Shown here: in pieces, positions 1 to 8,335 of the stretch
How the letters are laid out: each line of letters starts with the position of its first letter
Position numbering within the stretch: the stretch's first letter is position 1
Virus record (IMG/VR): IMGVR_UViG_3300025325_000021
Coordinates: 1 to 63,068 of that record
Source of the DNA: a virus
Length of the DNA stretch: 63,068 bases
Strand: one strand, 5' to 3'
The notes under the pieces: generated by a model
Told to the model about the DNA's origin: nothing
The model's database searches: none
What the model saw: only the letters and a program-made list of their open reading frames with translations
Position numbers and translations under genes: made by a program

Positions 1-441
1 CCCAGCCCCGCCCACGGTGGACATCTCAAGCTCGATGCGGTGTGCAAATGACTGTAAGGTCAGAGCAGGGGATGCCGAGCCAATCGCGCCGTCCTCGTCA
101 TACAGACGCAGCACGCCGGTATTGTCAAGCGTTACCCAGATGGCCGGAGTAGCCACACTCGGTGCGTCGTTCAGGACGATGATCGTGTTCTCAGCGGATG
201 GCAGCGTCTCCGGACGTAGATACACCCTATAAAAGAAAGGCCCTGTTCCGCCGCCCGCCGCATATTGGTACGCAAGCCACTTGGGAGTAGCGGAGGACAG
301 CGAGCTGATCTGCACGCTGTACGCGCCGCTGCGTTTGATGGTGCTGGAAATCGACGGCCAGGCACCCGAGCTGCGGGCTGTCCACTCAACGCCCGGCCCT
401 GTATCGTTTAGCTCTGCCCCCAGATACGCCATGCGAGCCAT
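1..441 (-). CDS. Repeat-rich tail protein, N-terminal part (gene continues at the right end)
   Basis: This is the N-terminal 147 residues of a large tail protein. The frame runs off the left edge and continues at 63068 on the same strand: residues IELEMSTVGGAG are encoded at both window ends with only synonymous differences. Joined, the protein is about 778 residues. The N-terminal part reads like a concanavalin/LamG-type beta-sandwich (a Trp/Tyr-rich ligand face and, just past the junction, WYFDDLAI). The ATG at 439-441 overlaps the upstream stop as TGATG, so translation is probably coupled. A role in host-surface or glycan binding is inferred. Confidence 0.8.
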   Translation of the reverse strand, partial: MARMAYLGAELNDTGPGVEWTARSSGAWPSISSTIKRSGAYSVQISSLSSATPKWLAYQYAAGGGTGPFFYRVYLRPETLPSAENTIIVLNDAPSVATPAIWVTLDNTGVLRLYDEDGAIGSASPALTLQSFAHRIELEMSTVGGAG

Positions 442-1052
442 CAGTCACTCTCCCAGTCGCGGGCAGCGATGCGCGCCCGCAGGTCGTCCAGAGCATCGGA
501 GAAGCTGAGATCCTCACGCAGTAAGGGTTGCCGATCTCTCACGAGGTCGGGAAACACCTCACGTAGCAGCCGTGACGAGCAGGCTATCCCCCACAACGGC
601 CTGACTAGCATGCGTCGATCAACCAGGCGGTTGATCTGGATTTGCAGCCCGGCCACCGTGAATTGCAGATGGTCGGTGACAATCGCGCAAATGTCCGCTC
701 CGTAATCGACCGGGCGCTTGATCAGCCAGTTCCAGAAGCGTGGGTGACTGCCAGTCTTGTCCGCGTTGTCAACCGGGCTGTATTGGACGTTTACGACATC
801 CAGAGCATAAAAGTTATTGGGTTGATTGACTCCGGTCGGGAGAACTTGGAAGAAGGTCACCTCATGCTGGGTAGATAACCCGGCAATCGTGTAATAGACG
901 CGGGAAATCTCTACCCCGTCCTGGACTGACGGGTCGAACTCCTCTCCTGCCAGATTCAGCACATGGCGAACGGCAACAGCCGCCAACGCGTTGATTTGGT
1001 TGCGATTGGCGGCTGGTGTCTTGTTATGGATCAGTCCCAGCGCCAGGAGCAT
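441..1052 (-). CDS. Unknown virion-block protein (203 aa)
   Basis: I do not recognise this protein. The ATG at 1050-1052 is preferred because GAGG lies just upstream; the frame is also open further upstream from a TTG. No membrane segment or catalytic motif is evident, and the C-terminus is charged. The stop overlaps the start of the repeat-rich tail gene as TGATG. A terminator hairpin just upstream (1094-1122) suggests it begins a transcription unit or depends on readthrough. A tail-fibre accessory role is possible from position alone. Confidence 0.65.
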   Translation of the reverse strand: MLLALGLIHNKTPAANRNQINALAAVAVRHVLNLAGEEFDPSVQDGVEISRVYYTIAGLSTQHEVTFFQVLPTGVNQPNNFYALDVVNVQYSPVDNADKTGSHPRFWNWLIKRPVDYGADICAIVTDHLQFTVAGLQIQINRLVDRRMLVRPLWGIACSSRLLREVFPDLVRDRQPLLREDLSFSDALDDLRARIAARDWESD

Positions 1053-1093
1053 ATCTGCCTCAAAAAAAGAAAATATAAAGTTGTTAAGGTGCG

Positions 1094-1122
1094 ACAAAAA
1101 GCAGCGGTTATTAACAACCGCT
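1094..1122 (-). terminator. Rho-independent terminator, minus strand
   Basis: A 7-bp perfect stem (AGCGGTT at 1103-1109 with AACCGCT at 1116-1122) is followed, on the minus strand, by a run of five T (complement of 1096-1100). It lies downstream of the sulfotransferase-like gene and would separate it from the tail genes that follow. Confidence 0.7.
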
Positions 1123-1181
1123 CATTGAAAGTATCAGGTGCAAAATGCGGGCAGCAAAGTCCCGGCAGGATCAGCCACAAG

Positions 1182-1877
1182 TCAGACTCCCCGCAGTTTT
1201 TCGTAAGCCTCCACGGATGGGCGTAGCTCGTCTGTCAAGGAGATCGGCTGGCGCTCGTCCTTCCTAGCAATGGTCTTGCTTTGCAGGGCAAGACCATCAC
1301 CGCGAAAGTTTTCCCCGACTACCAGTTCGACCTTGCCGCTGATAGTCAACCCAAATGCTTTGCTGGCATAAGCGAGGGGGTTGGCGACAAACATGTCATA
1401 GAAGAACGGCTCGATCTTCTTCCCTGTGTGCTTGATCATCCAGACGTAAGAAGCCGAGAACTCCGCGTCGCTGATCTCTAAGTTGCCCTTTGCCCGTAGC
1501 GCAGCCAGCACCTTGAGCGGATGGCGCAGGATCATGAACGCACCGTATGCCAGGTCAAAACTGGACGCAAGGTTCGCTCTCCATAGTTTCTCGACCTCCG
1601 GGAAGGGTGCCCAGATATCGCTAAACCCGTACATCGCCAGTCCAAGCGACTTCGCCAGCGCTCCGTAGTCCTTCAATTCCCAGTCATCTTCCAGCCTGAC
1701 CTCGCCGTACCGGGTCGATTCCAGGGTGATTGCCCTGTGTCCGCCGCGAAACATCTCCGCGATGAATAGGCATCTCTCGATGGAGTTGAAGAACTGCGTG
1801 ATGATCGTACTACCGGAGCAGGGAAACGAGAACAGGGCGACAAGCAAAGGCTTATCGCCCTTGGTCGCGATCTTCAT
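1182..1877 (-). CDS. Sulfotransferase-like protein (231 aa)
   Basis: This looks like a PAPS-dependent sulfotransferase-fold protein. Near the N-terminus, FSFPCSGSTII fits the 5'-phosphosulfate-binding loop (family pattern RSGSTLL). In the middle, AFMILRHPLKVLAAL fits the 3'-phosphate-binding region (RHP/RDPR followed by a helix). The length is near the lower end for the family, and the first loop lacks the usual Arg. It sits among virion genes, 2 bp after the 1880-2317 gene and before a terminator. The substrate is unknown; host surface glycan or virion protein are guesses. A generic P-loop kinase is the main alternative. Confidence 0.55.
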   Translation of the reverse strand: MKIATKGDKPLLVALFSFPCSGSTIITQFFNSIERCLFIAEMFRGGHRAITLESTRYGEVRLEDDWELKDYGALAKSLGLAMYGFSDIWAPFPEVEKLWRANLASSFDLAYGAFMILRHPLKVLAALRAKGNLEISDAEFSASYVWMIKHTGKKIEPFFYDMFVANPLAYASKAFGLTISGKVELVVGENFRGDGLALQSKTIARKDERQPISLTDELRPSVEAYEKLRGV

Positions 1878-1879
1878 GA

Positions 1880-2317
1880 CTACGTCTCGTCCCAGACCAT
1901 GTGTACGGACACGTTGGATGTGCCCACTGCCGAGCGCAGGCTGAGCTGGCCGGCGTTGCGCACGATGATCTCCTCGCCTGGTCGTGCCACCCAGCGGTAG
2001 ATGCCGCCGTTAGCATTGACCGGTAGACGGAGCATCGGTGTACCTGACAGGGTCGGTTGGGTAACCCAAGTCGTGTTGACGGTTTGGGCCGAGGCCGGAG
2101 CGTCCGGGTCGAGCTTCTCCGGGGTGATTGCGCCGCCGGGGGTAGCACCGCCCGTTGAACGCTGTACCATCAGCTCGTTTGCTGCACTGGCCGTGCCCAT
2201 CCCGCCGATGCTGACCTCGATGATCGCTGCCTTACGGCTTGCCGCTGTGACCAGGGTCATCGTATCATCGGTGGTGCTGAGTGCAACGTTGCTACGTGTT
2301 ACTGAAAATCTTGCCAT
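1880..2317 (-). CDS. Predicted virion protein (145 aa)
   Basis: An unrecognised small protein rich in Ala, Thr, Gly and Val with predicted beta structure, typical of head or tail decoration proteins. A strong GGAGG Shine-Dalgarno precedes the ATG, so high expression is likely. It lies between capsid-side genes and the sulfotransferase-like gene in the late minus operon. The structural role is inferred from composition and position. Confidence 0.65.
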   Translation of the reverse strand: MARFSVTRSNVALSTTDDTMTLVTAASRKAAIIEVSIGGMGTASAANELMVQRSTGGATPGGAITPEKLDPDAPASAQTVNTTWVTQPTLSGTPMLRLPVNANGGIYRWVARPGEEIIVRNAGQLSLRSAVGTSNVSVHMVWDET

Positions 2318-2531
2318 TTTTGTTATCCTCCGTAAGTTTTCCTATATGCTCGTATTGAACGTACAGGTCATAATGGATCGAGCCGTCATCATTCAGCCCG
2401 GGGACAAGGTGGATATTAGCCACGTAGTAGCCTGTGCGCTGGATGAAACGTTGAAGCGCATCGCCAAGAGCCTGGTTGAATTCCTGGGTGGCGATAGAGA
2501 AAGTTTCGCGATCTTCCATTGTCTCAGTCAT
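2292..2531 (-). CDS. Unknown small protein (79 aa)
   Basis: A short acidic frame that overlaps the next gene's start by 26 bp, so that gene's Shine-Dalgarno lies within its 3' end. The N-terminal half looks helical, and the middle has a YYVANIHLV beta-like stretch. It fits the tight packing of the late operon and starts 3 bp after the previous stop. No family recognised. Confidence 0.5.
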   Translation of the reverse strand: MTETMEDRETFSIATQEFNQALGDALQRFIQRTGYYVANIHLVPGLNDDGSIHYDLYVQYEHIGKLTEDNKNGKIFSNT

Positions 2532-2534
2532 GGT

Positions 2535-2921
2535 TCAATACTGAGCAATCAACAAAGTCACGTCAACAGAATCGTCGTCATTTGCCTGGGCTATCGTGAC
2601 CTTGACCTTGTCATGGATCACCACTGGGGCGAACTCACCCGTCACTGCAACCCCTGAGGTGTCATGGTTCTGCACCACGGGGTAGCGGACGACGTCCGTT
2701 GCCGCGTTTACCAGAGACAGGATCGTCTGCGCCGGGAAGGCTGACACTCCTGCAGTCTCGACCGTCACGTCCGTAGTGGCTGGGGGGCTATCAAGGTACT
2801 TGACGTACACAGCAAGTATCCTGCCGCGCACGATCTGATCTGTCGTCTTGTTAGACGTTGCAACGCCAGCTCCGCCAGCCGCGAGGCCGGAGTTGATCGG
2901 GCCGACCAGACTCATGATCAT
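2535..2921 (-). CDS. Predicted virion protein (128 aa)
   Basis: An unrecognised beta-rich protein with Val/Thr-rich strands (VKVTIAQANDDDSVDVTLLIAQY at the C-terminus, given here only as a landmark of the strand pattern). The ATG at 2921 overlaps the upstream TGA (ATGA), indicating translational coupling with the PSBD-domain gene. Probably a head or neck component by position. Confidence 0.6.
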   Translation of the reverse strand: MIMSLVGPINSGLAAGGAGVATSNKTTDQIVRGRILAVYVKYLDSPPATTDVTVETAGVSAFPAQTILSLVNAATDVVRYPVVQNHDTSGVAVTGEFAPVVIHDKVKVTIAQANDDDSVDVTLLIAQY

Positions 2922-3256
2922 TTTTCTGCCTCGCTTTCCGGTTCGCCCTGCTCCGGTTTTGCAGCCTTGCGGACGTCTGCAACGGTGACCAGTCCGTCCT
3001 TGCCCGTCCCTGATACCTGGGACAAATCGACGCCCGTCTCGGCAGCGAGCTTCTCTGCCGCTTCCGTAATCATCGGTTTTGTCTCCTCGGCCTCCGGCTC
3101 ACTGGAGGCGACCTCGATATCGAGAAACGGATTCGCCAGCGCCTCCGCGATCCTGTCCGGGGGCACGTCCGTCCAATGATGCTTGGAGAACTGCACCCCC
3201 GCACAGGCAGTGATCGCAGAGAGGCGCGAGTCTTGTTTGACTTTTGCGCGCATCAT
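2918..3256 (-). CDS. Head-region protein with a PSBD/E3-binding-like domain (112 aa)
   Basis: The C-terminal half (about residues 60-100) matches the peripheral-subunit-binding (E3-binding) fold of 2-oxoacid dehydrogenase acyltransferases: AAEKLAAETGVDLSQV, then GTGKDGLVTVADV. The N-terminal part (HHWTDVPPDRIAEAL) resembles small phage head-tail connector proteins, and an acidic Glu/Pro linker joins the halves. It follows the 3297-3701 gene and overlaps 2535-2921. The small three-helix domain probably serves as a protein-docking module in the virion; that role is inferred. Confidence 0.6.
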   Translation of the reverse strand: MMRAKVKQDSRLSAITACAGVQFSKHHWTDVPPDRIAEALANPFLDIEVASSEPEAEETKPMITEAAEKLAAETGVDLSQVSGTGKDGLVTVADVRKAAKPEQGEPESEAEK

Positions 3257-3296
3257 GTATTCCCTTCTTGCTCCCGAACAGTTGCCCGGGAGTCAG

Positions 3297-3701
3297 CTAC
3301 GCCACGGTGACGCCGGTATTGTTGACGATCAACCAAACCGCGTTGTGAGCAACCAGCAAAAGCCCACTACCGATTGCAGCCGCAAATGTACCTACGTCAC
3401 CCGTCGCACCTGCCCCGTTGAAGCCTGGAGTAGTCTGCGTCACAGTATGAGCCGCAGCAGTGGCGCTGATGATGCACAGGAGCGTCCCGTTCTGCGCCGC
3501 AGTCGGAGCAGCGAGGGTCATCGCAGCCGCTGTTCCTTTGGTAATGACTGCGATGGCGGATTCGATAGCGATTGCTCCATCGGCTCCGTACTCGGTAACC
3601 TTGAAACGTTCGCCGGACAAGACACCAGCCATCGTCAGAGCACCGCCGGACACGATTGCGCCCGTCACGTTGAGAGGGCCAGACAGATTAGTTTGAGCCA
3701 T
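3297..3701 (-). CDS. Capsid-associated or head-fibre-like protein (134 aa)
   Basis: A low-complexity protein rich in Ala, Gly and Thr with repeated short strands, beginning with an NLSGPLNVTGAI turn-like repeat as seen in head-fibre and decoration proteins. A strong AGGAGG lies just upstream of the ATG. It directly follows the major capsid gene (10-bp gap), the usual place for a decoration protein. Specific function unknown. Confidence 0.6.
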   Translation of the reverse strand: MAQTNLSGPLNVTGAIVSGGALTMAGVLSGERFKVTEYGADGAIAIESAIAVITKGTAAAMTLAAPTAAQNGTLLCIISATAAAHTVTQTTPGFNGAGATGDVGTFAAAIGSGLLLVAHNAVWLIVNNTGVTVA

Positions 3702-3710
3702 GCCAGCCTC

Positions 3711-4685
3711 CTACGTATTGCCCATAACAGCCAGCCGCCAATCCCCGTAGAATACCTGGTAACGGGCATGCCATTTAAAGTAGCGCACGCCGCCGCCGCC
3801 CTGGGTTTCATCATCCCAGATGATCAATTCGGGGTTTTTACGGTTTTGAAGGTTGACCGGTTTTTCGGGCATGGAGGTGTCGATAACAAACCATGCTGAG
3901 GTATCCAACCAGCCACCGGGGGCAACCAAATGACGCACGCTCCCGGCGTAGGGGTTGATACTGCGATCCGCAGTGGCGTAGTCCTCTCGGTTGGCTGAAA
4001 TCTGCGCAGCGATGCGCTCCAGGTCGGGCGGAACGATCAACAGGTTATGGTTGAAGCCGATTGGCTGCCCGCGATCATCCAGGAACTTTGCCGAGGCAAC
4101 TTTGACCGTCTCGAAGTTGTTCAGGGAAAGCGCCAGGGCGAACAGGTTGTCCTGTCCAGTCTGGTACTCCGCGCCTGGGTCGATGTGGGCGTTGTTAAAG
4201 AAGGTCAGATTGTCATAGCCGTTGCCGTAGGTCGCGCCGTCACCGGAGTTAAGGGCGGAGAAGGACAGATAATCCTTGTGGCGCTCGAAGTTCACTGCCG
4301 CGCCGCGCGCCCATCCTTCCAGGTCGCCTGCCCTGTCGTCGTCGATAGCGTTATGGAAAATGCCGACCGCGATCTCGTAGTCAACGTTGTAGACGCGCAC
4401 CGCGCGCTCGTTGCCGCCCACGATCCGGATCGACCTGCCCTCGTTGGACAGCCCGACCTTGACCGCGCCGGTCTCGCCATGCAGCCCGCCTGCGCCCTGT
4501 TTCCCGGCGTTCTGGACGGGCCAGGGGACGTTGCCCATGTCGGCGTAGTCTTCGAACGACCCGTCAGAGGTCACCTCGCGAACGAAAGCTGAGCGCATGG
4601 GAGTAAATGTCTTGCTGCCCAACAGGAAGCCAGTCCGCACCATGCGCTCCAGGTGCGCGGCGATGTCTTTGCGTGAGATTGCCAT
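3711..4685 (-). CDS. Major capsid protein, Mu gpT-like (324 aa)
   Basis: Recognised as the Mu-type major head subunit family from overall pattern and length: an N-terminal region followed by repeated aromatic/Gly strands, FFNNAHIDPG and YQTGQDN in the centre, then NLLIVPPDLERIA. It begins with an AGGAGG ribosome site and sits between the decoration-like gene at 4713-5210 and small head genes, as in other Mu-like heads. HK97-fold assembly of the procapsid shell is expected from the family. The protease for maturation is the 5273-7318 product. Confidence 0.85.
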   Translation of the reverse strand: MAISRKDIAAHLERMVRTGFLLGSKTFTPMRSAFVREVTSDGSFEDYADMGNVPWPVQNAGKQGAGGLHGETGAVKVGLSNEGRSIRIVGGNERAVRVYNVDYEIAVGIFHNAIDDDRAGDLEGWARGAAVNFERHKDYLSFSALNSGDGATYGNGYDNLTFFNNAHIDPGAEYQTGQDNLFALALSLNNFETVKVASAKFLDDRGQPIGFNHNLLIVPPDLERIAAQISANREDYATADRSINPYAGSVRHLVAPGGWLDTSAWFVIDTSMPEKPVNLQNRKNPELIIWDDETQGGGGVRYFKWHARYQVFYGDWRLAVMGNT

Positions 4686-4712
4686 TTGATTTTACCTCCT
4701 AGATTACGTTGA

Positions 4713-5210
4713 TTACGTCGCCGCGTTAGCCATCAAGAACGCTGGCTCGATGTTGACCCAGACGTAGCCGTCAGCAACATCCTCGATGTACCCGACCCAC
4801 AGGTTGTTTGTCGAAGTGGTGGTAATGGTGTCGTCATCCGAGGCGTAGGCTGCCGCGCCAATGTCGGTGATTGCCAATGATCCTGCGGCAAATCCCCATA
4901 CACCGTTGCGGGCAACGGTCACCTCGACCGCGCCGTCAGCCAGGTTAGAAGCCTTGACTTCCTGCTTCTCCACTGCGATGCCGCCAAAGATGTCACCTGC
5001 CGCCATAGCCACTGACGCGGTACTCGGGACAGCCCGGAAGTAACCATCGGTGTCGGAGACGTCGCACACCAGGAGCGAGCCTTTATAGACGGTATGTTCG
5101 AGGTTGCCCGCGCCAAAGTTGGTATAGCCGGCCAGCTTGAGTTTCTCGTAAGCCAGGTTCCCGTGGGCCAGCCGCGCGGGGCGCTGTTTGTTTGCAGATA
5201 GAACAGCCAT
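4713..5210 (-). CDS. Capsid decoration-like protein (165 aa)
   Basis: A Gly/Ala/Val-rich beta protein located between the scaffold/protease gene and the major capsid gene. Its pattern (GDIFGGIAVEK, then GVWGFAAGSLAITDIG) resembles DUF2190-type and lambda gpD-like decoration proteins of Mu-like heads. The ATG has a GGAGG site. Function by position and composition. Confidence 0.65.
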   Translation of the reverse strand: MAVLSANKQRPARLAHGNLAYEKLKLAGYTNFGAGNLEHTVYKGSLLVCDVSDTDGYFRAVPSTASVAMAAGDIFGGIAVEKQEVKASNLADGAVEVTVARNGVWGFAAGSLAITDIGAAAYASDDDTITTTSTNNLWVGYIEDVADGYVWVNIEPAFLMANAAT

Positions 5211-5272
5211 TTGTTAGACCCTCCGTATGTTTCTTGTAAGTTTACGCCTCGGCAGATTGCCTCCTGCCAGGG

Positions 5273-7318
5273 CTATTTGTTCCAGGCGCTCAGGTCATAC
5301 TGGGCCAGGTCGCCCAGCTCGTTAACCAGCAACGGGCTGCGCAGATCGACAAGAGTCAGCTCACCGGAGTCCAGCTTCTCTGCAAAGTATGCGGGGAGCT
5401 TCCCTGTGCCCTGCGGCCTCTTCTCGTTCCCGATCTCCGCGAACTCGACGATCCCGTCCTTGGCAACCTTCTGAACCAGATCGTTCCAGAAACCAGCCTG
5501 GTCTTGGGGAAGGCGCAACAGCGCTTCCGCGAGCTGATCTGCCTGGATTGGCAGGGCGTACGGATACTCCTCGCTGCCGATGGTGACCCTAGTTGCCAGC
5601 TCCTGGGCATCGCGCTTGCGCGTCACCTGGGCCAGGCGGCGCAGATACGTCTCCTCTGCCTGCTTCTGGATCTGCTCGTAGTGCTGAGCAAGAGCGGACT
5701 CGATGCGCTCCTGAGCTTCGCCTTCCAGGTGTTCCAGGTTGAGCAGTTTGACCAGGTCTACCACGGCATCCGGATTCCTGTCGTCACCGGGCGGGAGCTG
5801 ATCCGGGGGCGCGCCGATCTTGGTCACCAGCTTGGCAACCGCCCCGTCAACTGTCTTCGCGATCAAAGATTCCAATTCCTGCACGTCCATGTCTAAAACC
5901 TCCTGCGGCAGTGTATCTGCCGTGTCAAATTCTTGTTCCGCTTCCGCGGGCGGGGACTTCCCCGCGATCTTGTAAATACTTGCGGGTGCGGGTTTATCGA
6001 ACGCACCCCGCCACATGCTGATGATCTTGTTGGCTGCCGCCTTCCGCCTGCCAGCGAACCAGTCCTGGGGCACATCGGCTGGTTTCTTGACCGCGCCGAT
6101 TCCCCTGGCACCTGAGGCGGTCGCCCGTAGGGCGTTGCGGTTCGGGGCGCTTCCGGGTGATTTGCGAATCGGGAGATAGCACAATCCTTTGACGGGTTCA
6201 TCCTGGCCGGGGTATCCGTTCAGGTCAAGCAGCGAGACTTTGCGCAGGTCAGCCACGGTCAGATCGCGGCGCACCGCGCCGGCGTCCCACGGAGAATTGT
6301 CGAATTTAGCAAGCTCGGTTGGCTCGCCTAAATTAAGAGCGCGGCGAAACATATCCCGCATCGCCTCGATCCAGTCTTTACGCACCTTGACCCAATCGTC
6401 AAAGTCGGCAAACTCGATCCCGTCGTCCGTGCGTTCGTAGGGCACCTTGAAGTAATCCCCGTCCCTGCTGACGATGCAGTAATCGTCGAATACCTCTGTC
6501 ACCCAGCCCGGCGATTCCGTAACCGCCTCATGCTTGACCGGGTGCATCTTGTTCCACGCCTCGTACACGTCACGGATTTTCTCGTCATAGGATTCGTCAT
6601 CATCGTCCTGCAAATCCGAGATTACCAGGACCGATGACATCTCAACCGGGCGTAGCAGAACGTTCTGCTTGCCGTCACGAGAGGCGGGCCAGTTGGTCAA
6701 TGAGCCGCCGAGTATGACTTTGTTTTTCAAGTCCAGCGTGGGGGAGAACAGCTTGCGGATGCCCTTCGAGATCAGCTCCTTGCCGACTTCCGTCCAGCGA
6801 GCCACAAAACGAATGACGTTCATCTTCTTGCCGTCCGGCTTGTCCACCTCCGCCAGGAACACGTCGGTGATCCAGCCCGCGGCGTCGCCTTTGTCGTGGT
6901 TCTGTGCATCTATCGGCAGACCGAGCACGCCACCCGATTCCGAGCGAAGGAACTCGATTGCTTGTTTCGTGTTGTCAACGTATTTTTGTAGGTCAGCCTC
7001 CTTGATCACTACGTCGCGCCCGTACATATCCTCGAACTCTCCGGGCGCTACTCCGTCGAATGGTTTGCCGGGCAAATCCACCTCGCCCGTCATGTCGATG
7101 AACTGAAATTGTTTTGTCACATCTTCCCGTCCTTCCATTCGTTTTTTAACAATGCCGTTCGCGACCCTGAATGCCATCCCTTCACAGTCCTCGCCGCCCT
7201 CTTCCGTACACCTCGCATGGGTGCTGTTCCAGACCTTCACCCACTGCGAGCGCAGCCTGTCGGGGAGCTTCTTTATGTTAGACGGCAAGTCCGGGTCATT
7301 CTTGCCCGAGTATGGCAT
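5273..7318 (-). CDS. ChaB-domain / Mu I-like prohead protease and scaffold fusion (681 aa)
   Basis: Residues 1-60 match the ChaB fold (MPYSGKNDPDLPSNIKKLP, then a Trp/His helix and GMAFRVAN). Residues about 75-235 match the Mu protein I-like head protease region (LPIDAQNHDKGDAAGWITDV; GIRKLFSPTLDL; GSLTNWPAS), where NHD and the Ser/Thr-rich motif are the probable active region. The C-terminal third is acidic and coiled-coil-like, consistent with a scaffold. It lies just before the decoration and capsid genes in transcription order. The ChaB addition and the large middle region are unusual. Two hairpins precede its ribosome site. Confidence 0.75.
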   Translation of the reverse strand: MPYSGKNDPDLPSNIKKLPDRLRSQWVKVWNSTHARCTEEGGEDCEGMAFRVANGIVKKRMEGREDVTKQFQFIDMTGEVDLPGKPFDGVAPGEFEDMYGRDVVIKEADLQKYVDNTKQAIEFLRSESGGVLGLPIDAQNHDKGDAAGWITDVFLAEVDKPDGKKMNVIRFVARWTEVGKELISKGIRKLFSPTLDLKNKVILGGSLTNWPASRDGKQNVLLRPVEMSSVLVISDLQDDDDESYDEKIRDVYEAWNKMHPVKHEAVTESPGWVTEVFDDYCIVSRDGDYFKVPYERTDDGIEFADFDDWVKVRKDWIEAMRDMFRRALNLGEPTELAKFDNSPWDAGAVRRDLTVADLRKVSLLDLNGYPGQDEPVKGLCYLPIRKSPGSAPNRNALRATASGARGIGAVKKPADVPQDWFAGRRKAAANKIISMWRGAFDKPAPASIYKIAGKSPPAEAEQEFDTADTLPQEVLDMDVQELESLIAKTVDGAVAKLVTKIGAPPDQLPPGDDRNPDAVVDLVKLLNLEHLEGEAQERIESALAQHYEQIQKQAEETYLRRLAQVTRKRDAQELATRVTIGSEEYPYALPIQADQLAEALLRLPQDQAGFWNDLVQKVAKDGIVEFAEIGNEKRPQGTGKLPAYFAEKLDSGELTLVDLRSPLLVNELGDLAQYDLSAWNK

Positions 7319-7332
7319 TGTCCACCTGAAAC

Positions 7333-7382
7333 AAAAAAACCGGGCGCAAAATGCGTCCGGCCAGCCTGGAGACCCCTCCAGG
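7333..7382 (-). terminator. Tandem hairpins with T-run ahead of the protease/scaffold gene
   Basis: On the minus strand a hairpin CCTGGAG/CTCCAGG (7365-7371 with 7376-7382) is followed by CCGG-CGCA/TGCG-CCGG (7340-7348 with 7352-7360) and then seven T (complement of 7333-7339). This looks like a terminator or attenuator only about 15 bp upstream of the 7318 start codon. It may insulate the capsid genes from upstream transcription or set a readthrough level. Confidence 0.6.
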
Positions 7383-7467
7383 CGAGGGCGGTTATTAGAT
7401 TACCCAGTTTATAGCAAAAATCTTCCAACCTGTCAAGTGGTTCGCGGCAACTGTCAGAAATTGCCTC
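7383..7467. other. Intergenic spacer upstream of the moron-like cassette
   Basis: About 85 bp between the minus-strand attenuator and the early-type promoter. Apart from a locally AT-rich stretch I see no gene or further element here. Confidence 0.5.
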
Positions 7468-7496
7468 TTGACATATTTTCTAAACTAGGCTATAAT
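7468..7496 (+). promoter_or_regulatory. Early-type promoter P1
   Basis: TTGACA at 7468-7473 and TATAAT at 7491-7496 with a 17-bp spacer containing TTTTCT. It is followed by a leader close to AGGACAACAGATCA (here with AAA in place of AAC) and an AAAGGA ribosome site. It is one of six near-identical copies in the window and drives the rightward cassette inside the head block. Confidence 0.85.
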
Positions 7497-7532
7497 AAAT
7501 GCAGGACAAAAGATCAGAGAAAGGACAAAGAC

Positions 7533-7853
7533 GTGGATCACAATTTCGACCCCAACCGTATACAATTCAGCGACAACCTAATCCGGAGCTTATGGAACGA
7601 AGCATTGTACTGGCTCCAGCACGGGGCGAACCACTCGGAAGCTCGCAGGAAGCGTGAGATGCTCGAGGACTACCGGAATTACTGCTGGCAAGAATTCACA
7701 GAACGTTATCCCGGCGCATATTATTTTCTTCTAGGCAAAGCCCACGAAAACGAGAAGCGCATCCTCGCACATGAATTGGAGCAACCGTACACCAAGCCAG
7801 AGCGCAAGCGATGGATTGAATCAAGGTTGGCTGATCTGAGTTGGCTGATCTGA
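7533..7853 (+). CDS. Unknown cassette protein 1 (106 aa, GTG start)
   Basis: A GTG start at 7533 is chosen because it follows the conserved leader and AGAAAGGA at normal spacing. The protein is charged, helical and Tyr/Trp-rich (NYCWQEFTERYPGAYYFLLG), with Lys/Arg-rich ends. No family recognised. First gene of a rightward three-gene unit embedded in the leftward head operon, which suggests a moron acquired with its own early promoter. Confidence 0.6.
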   Translation: MDHNFDPNRIQFSDNLIRSLWNEALYWLQHGANHSEARRKREMLEDYRNYCWQEFTERYPGAYYFLLGKAHENEKRILAHELEQPYTKPERKRWIESRLADLSWLI

Positions 7854-7900
7854 CATACTTTGATACGTAACAACCAGTGATCAATCGGAAAGGAAATCAA

Positions 7901-8329
7901 ATGGACACAAATGAAAGCACAGACAAGATAATCGTCACCCTGGTTTACATCGGAACAGATCATGACGGAAAGCATGTGTACCGCGAGGTTGACGGCGAAG
8001 CCCTGGGGGAATACCGTGTGTTCGGCAAAAAAATCGGCAGCTATTCGTATCCGGGGATGATGTTCGAAATCCAGAAGATAAGCGGCGACGGGTTCAGCGT
8101 TTACTCCAACACAGTCAACAACGTCCGCCCCTTCCCGGACGAGGACAAGCGCGCAGAGTGGAGCGCGGCGCACAAAGCCAACGAAACCCTGCGTGACATG
8201 CAAAAAAACGCCATGAAAGTATGGATGCAGGAACAGTTGAGTCCGATCCGGGATGCCTACCATCAGCAAAGTACCGGGCGACGCAAGGCGGCATTCCTGG
8301 CGACAGTAATCGAGTATCTCACGAGGTAA
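7901..8329 (+). CDS. Unknown cassette protein 2 (142 aa)
   Basis: The start ATG at 7901 follows GGAAAGGAAA at good spacing. A mixed alpha/beta protein; the first half is beta-rich (IIVTLVYIGTDHDGKHVY) and the second half helical and basic. No recognised motif. It lies 47 bp after cassette protein 1 and 6 bp before the small membrane protein. Confidence 0.6.
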   Translation: MDTNESTDKIIVTLVYIGTDHDGKHVYREVDGEALGEYRVFGKKIGSYSYPGMMFEIQKISGDGFSVYSNTVNNVRPFPDEDKRAEWSAAHKANETLRDMQKNAMKVWMQEQLSPIRDAYHQQSTGRRKAAFLATVIEYLTR

Positions 8330-8335
8330 GCCAAT

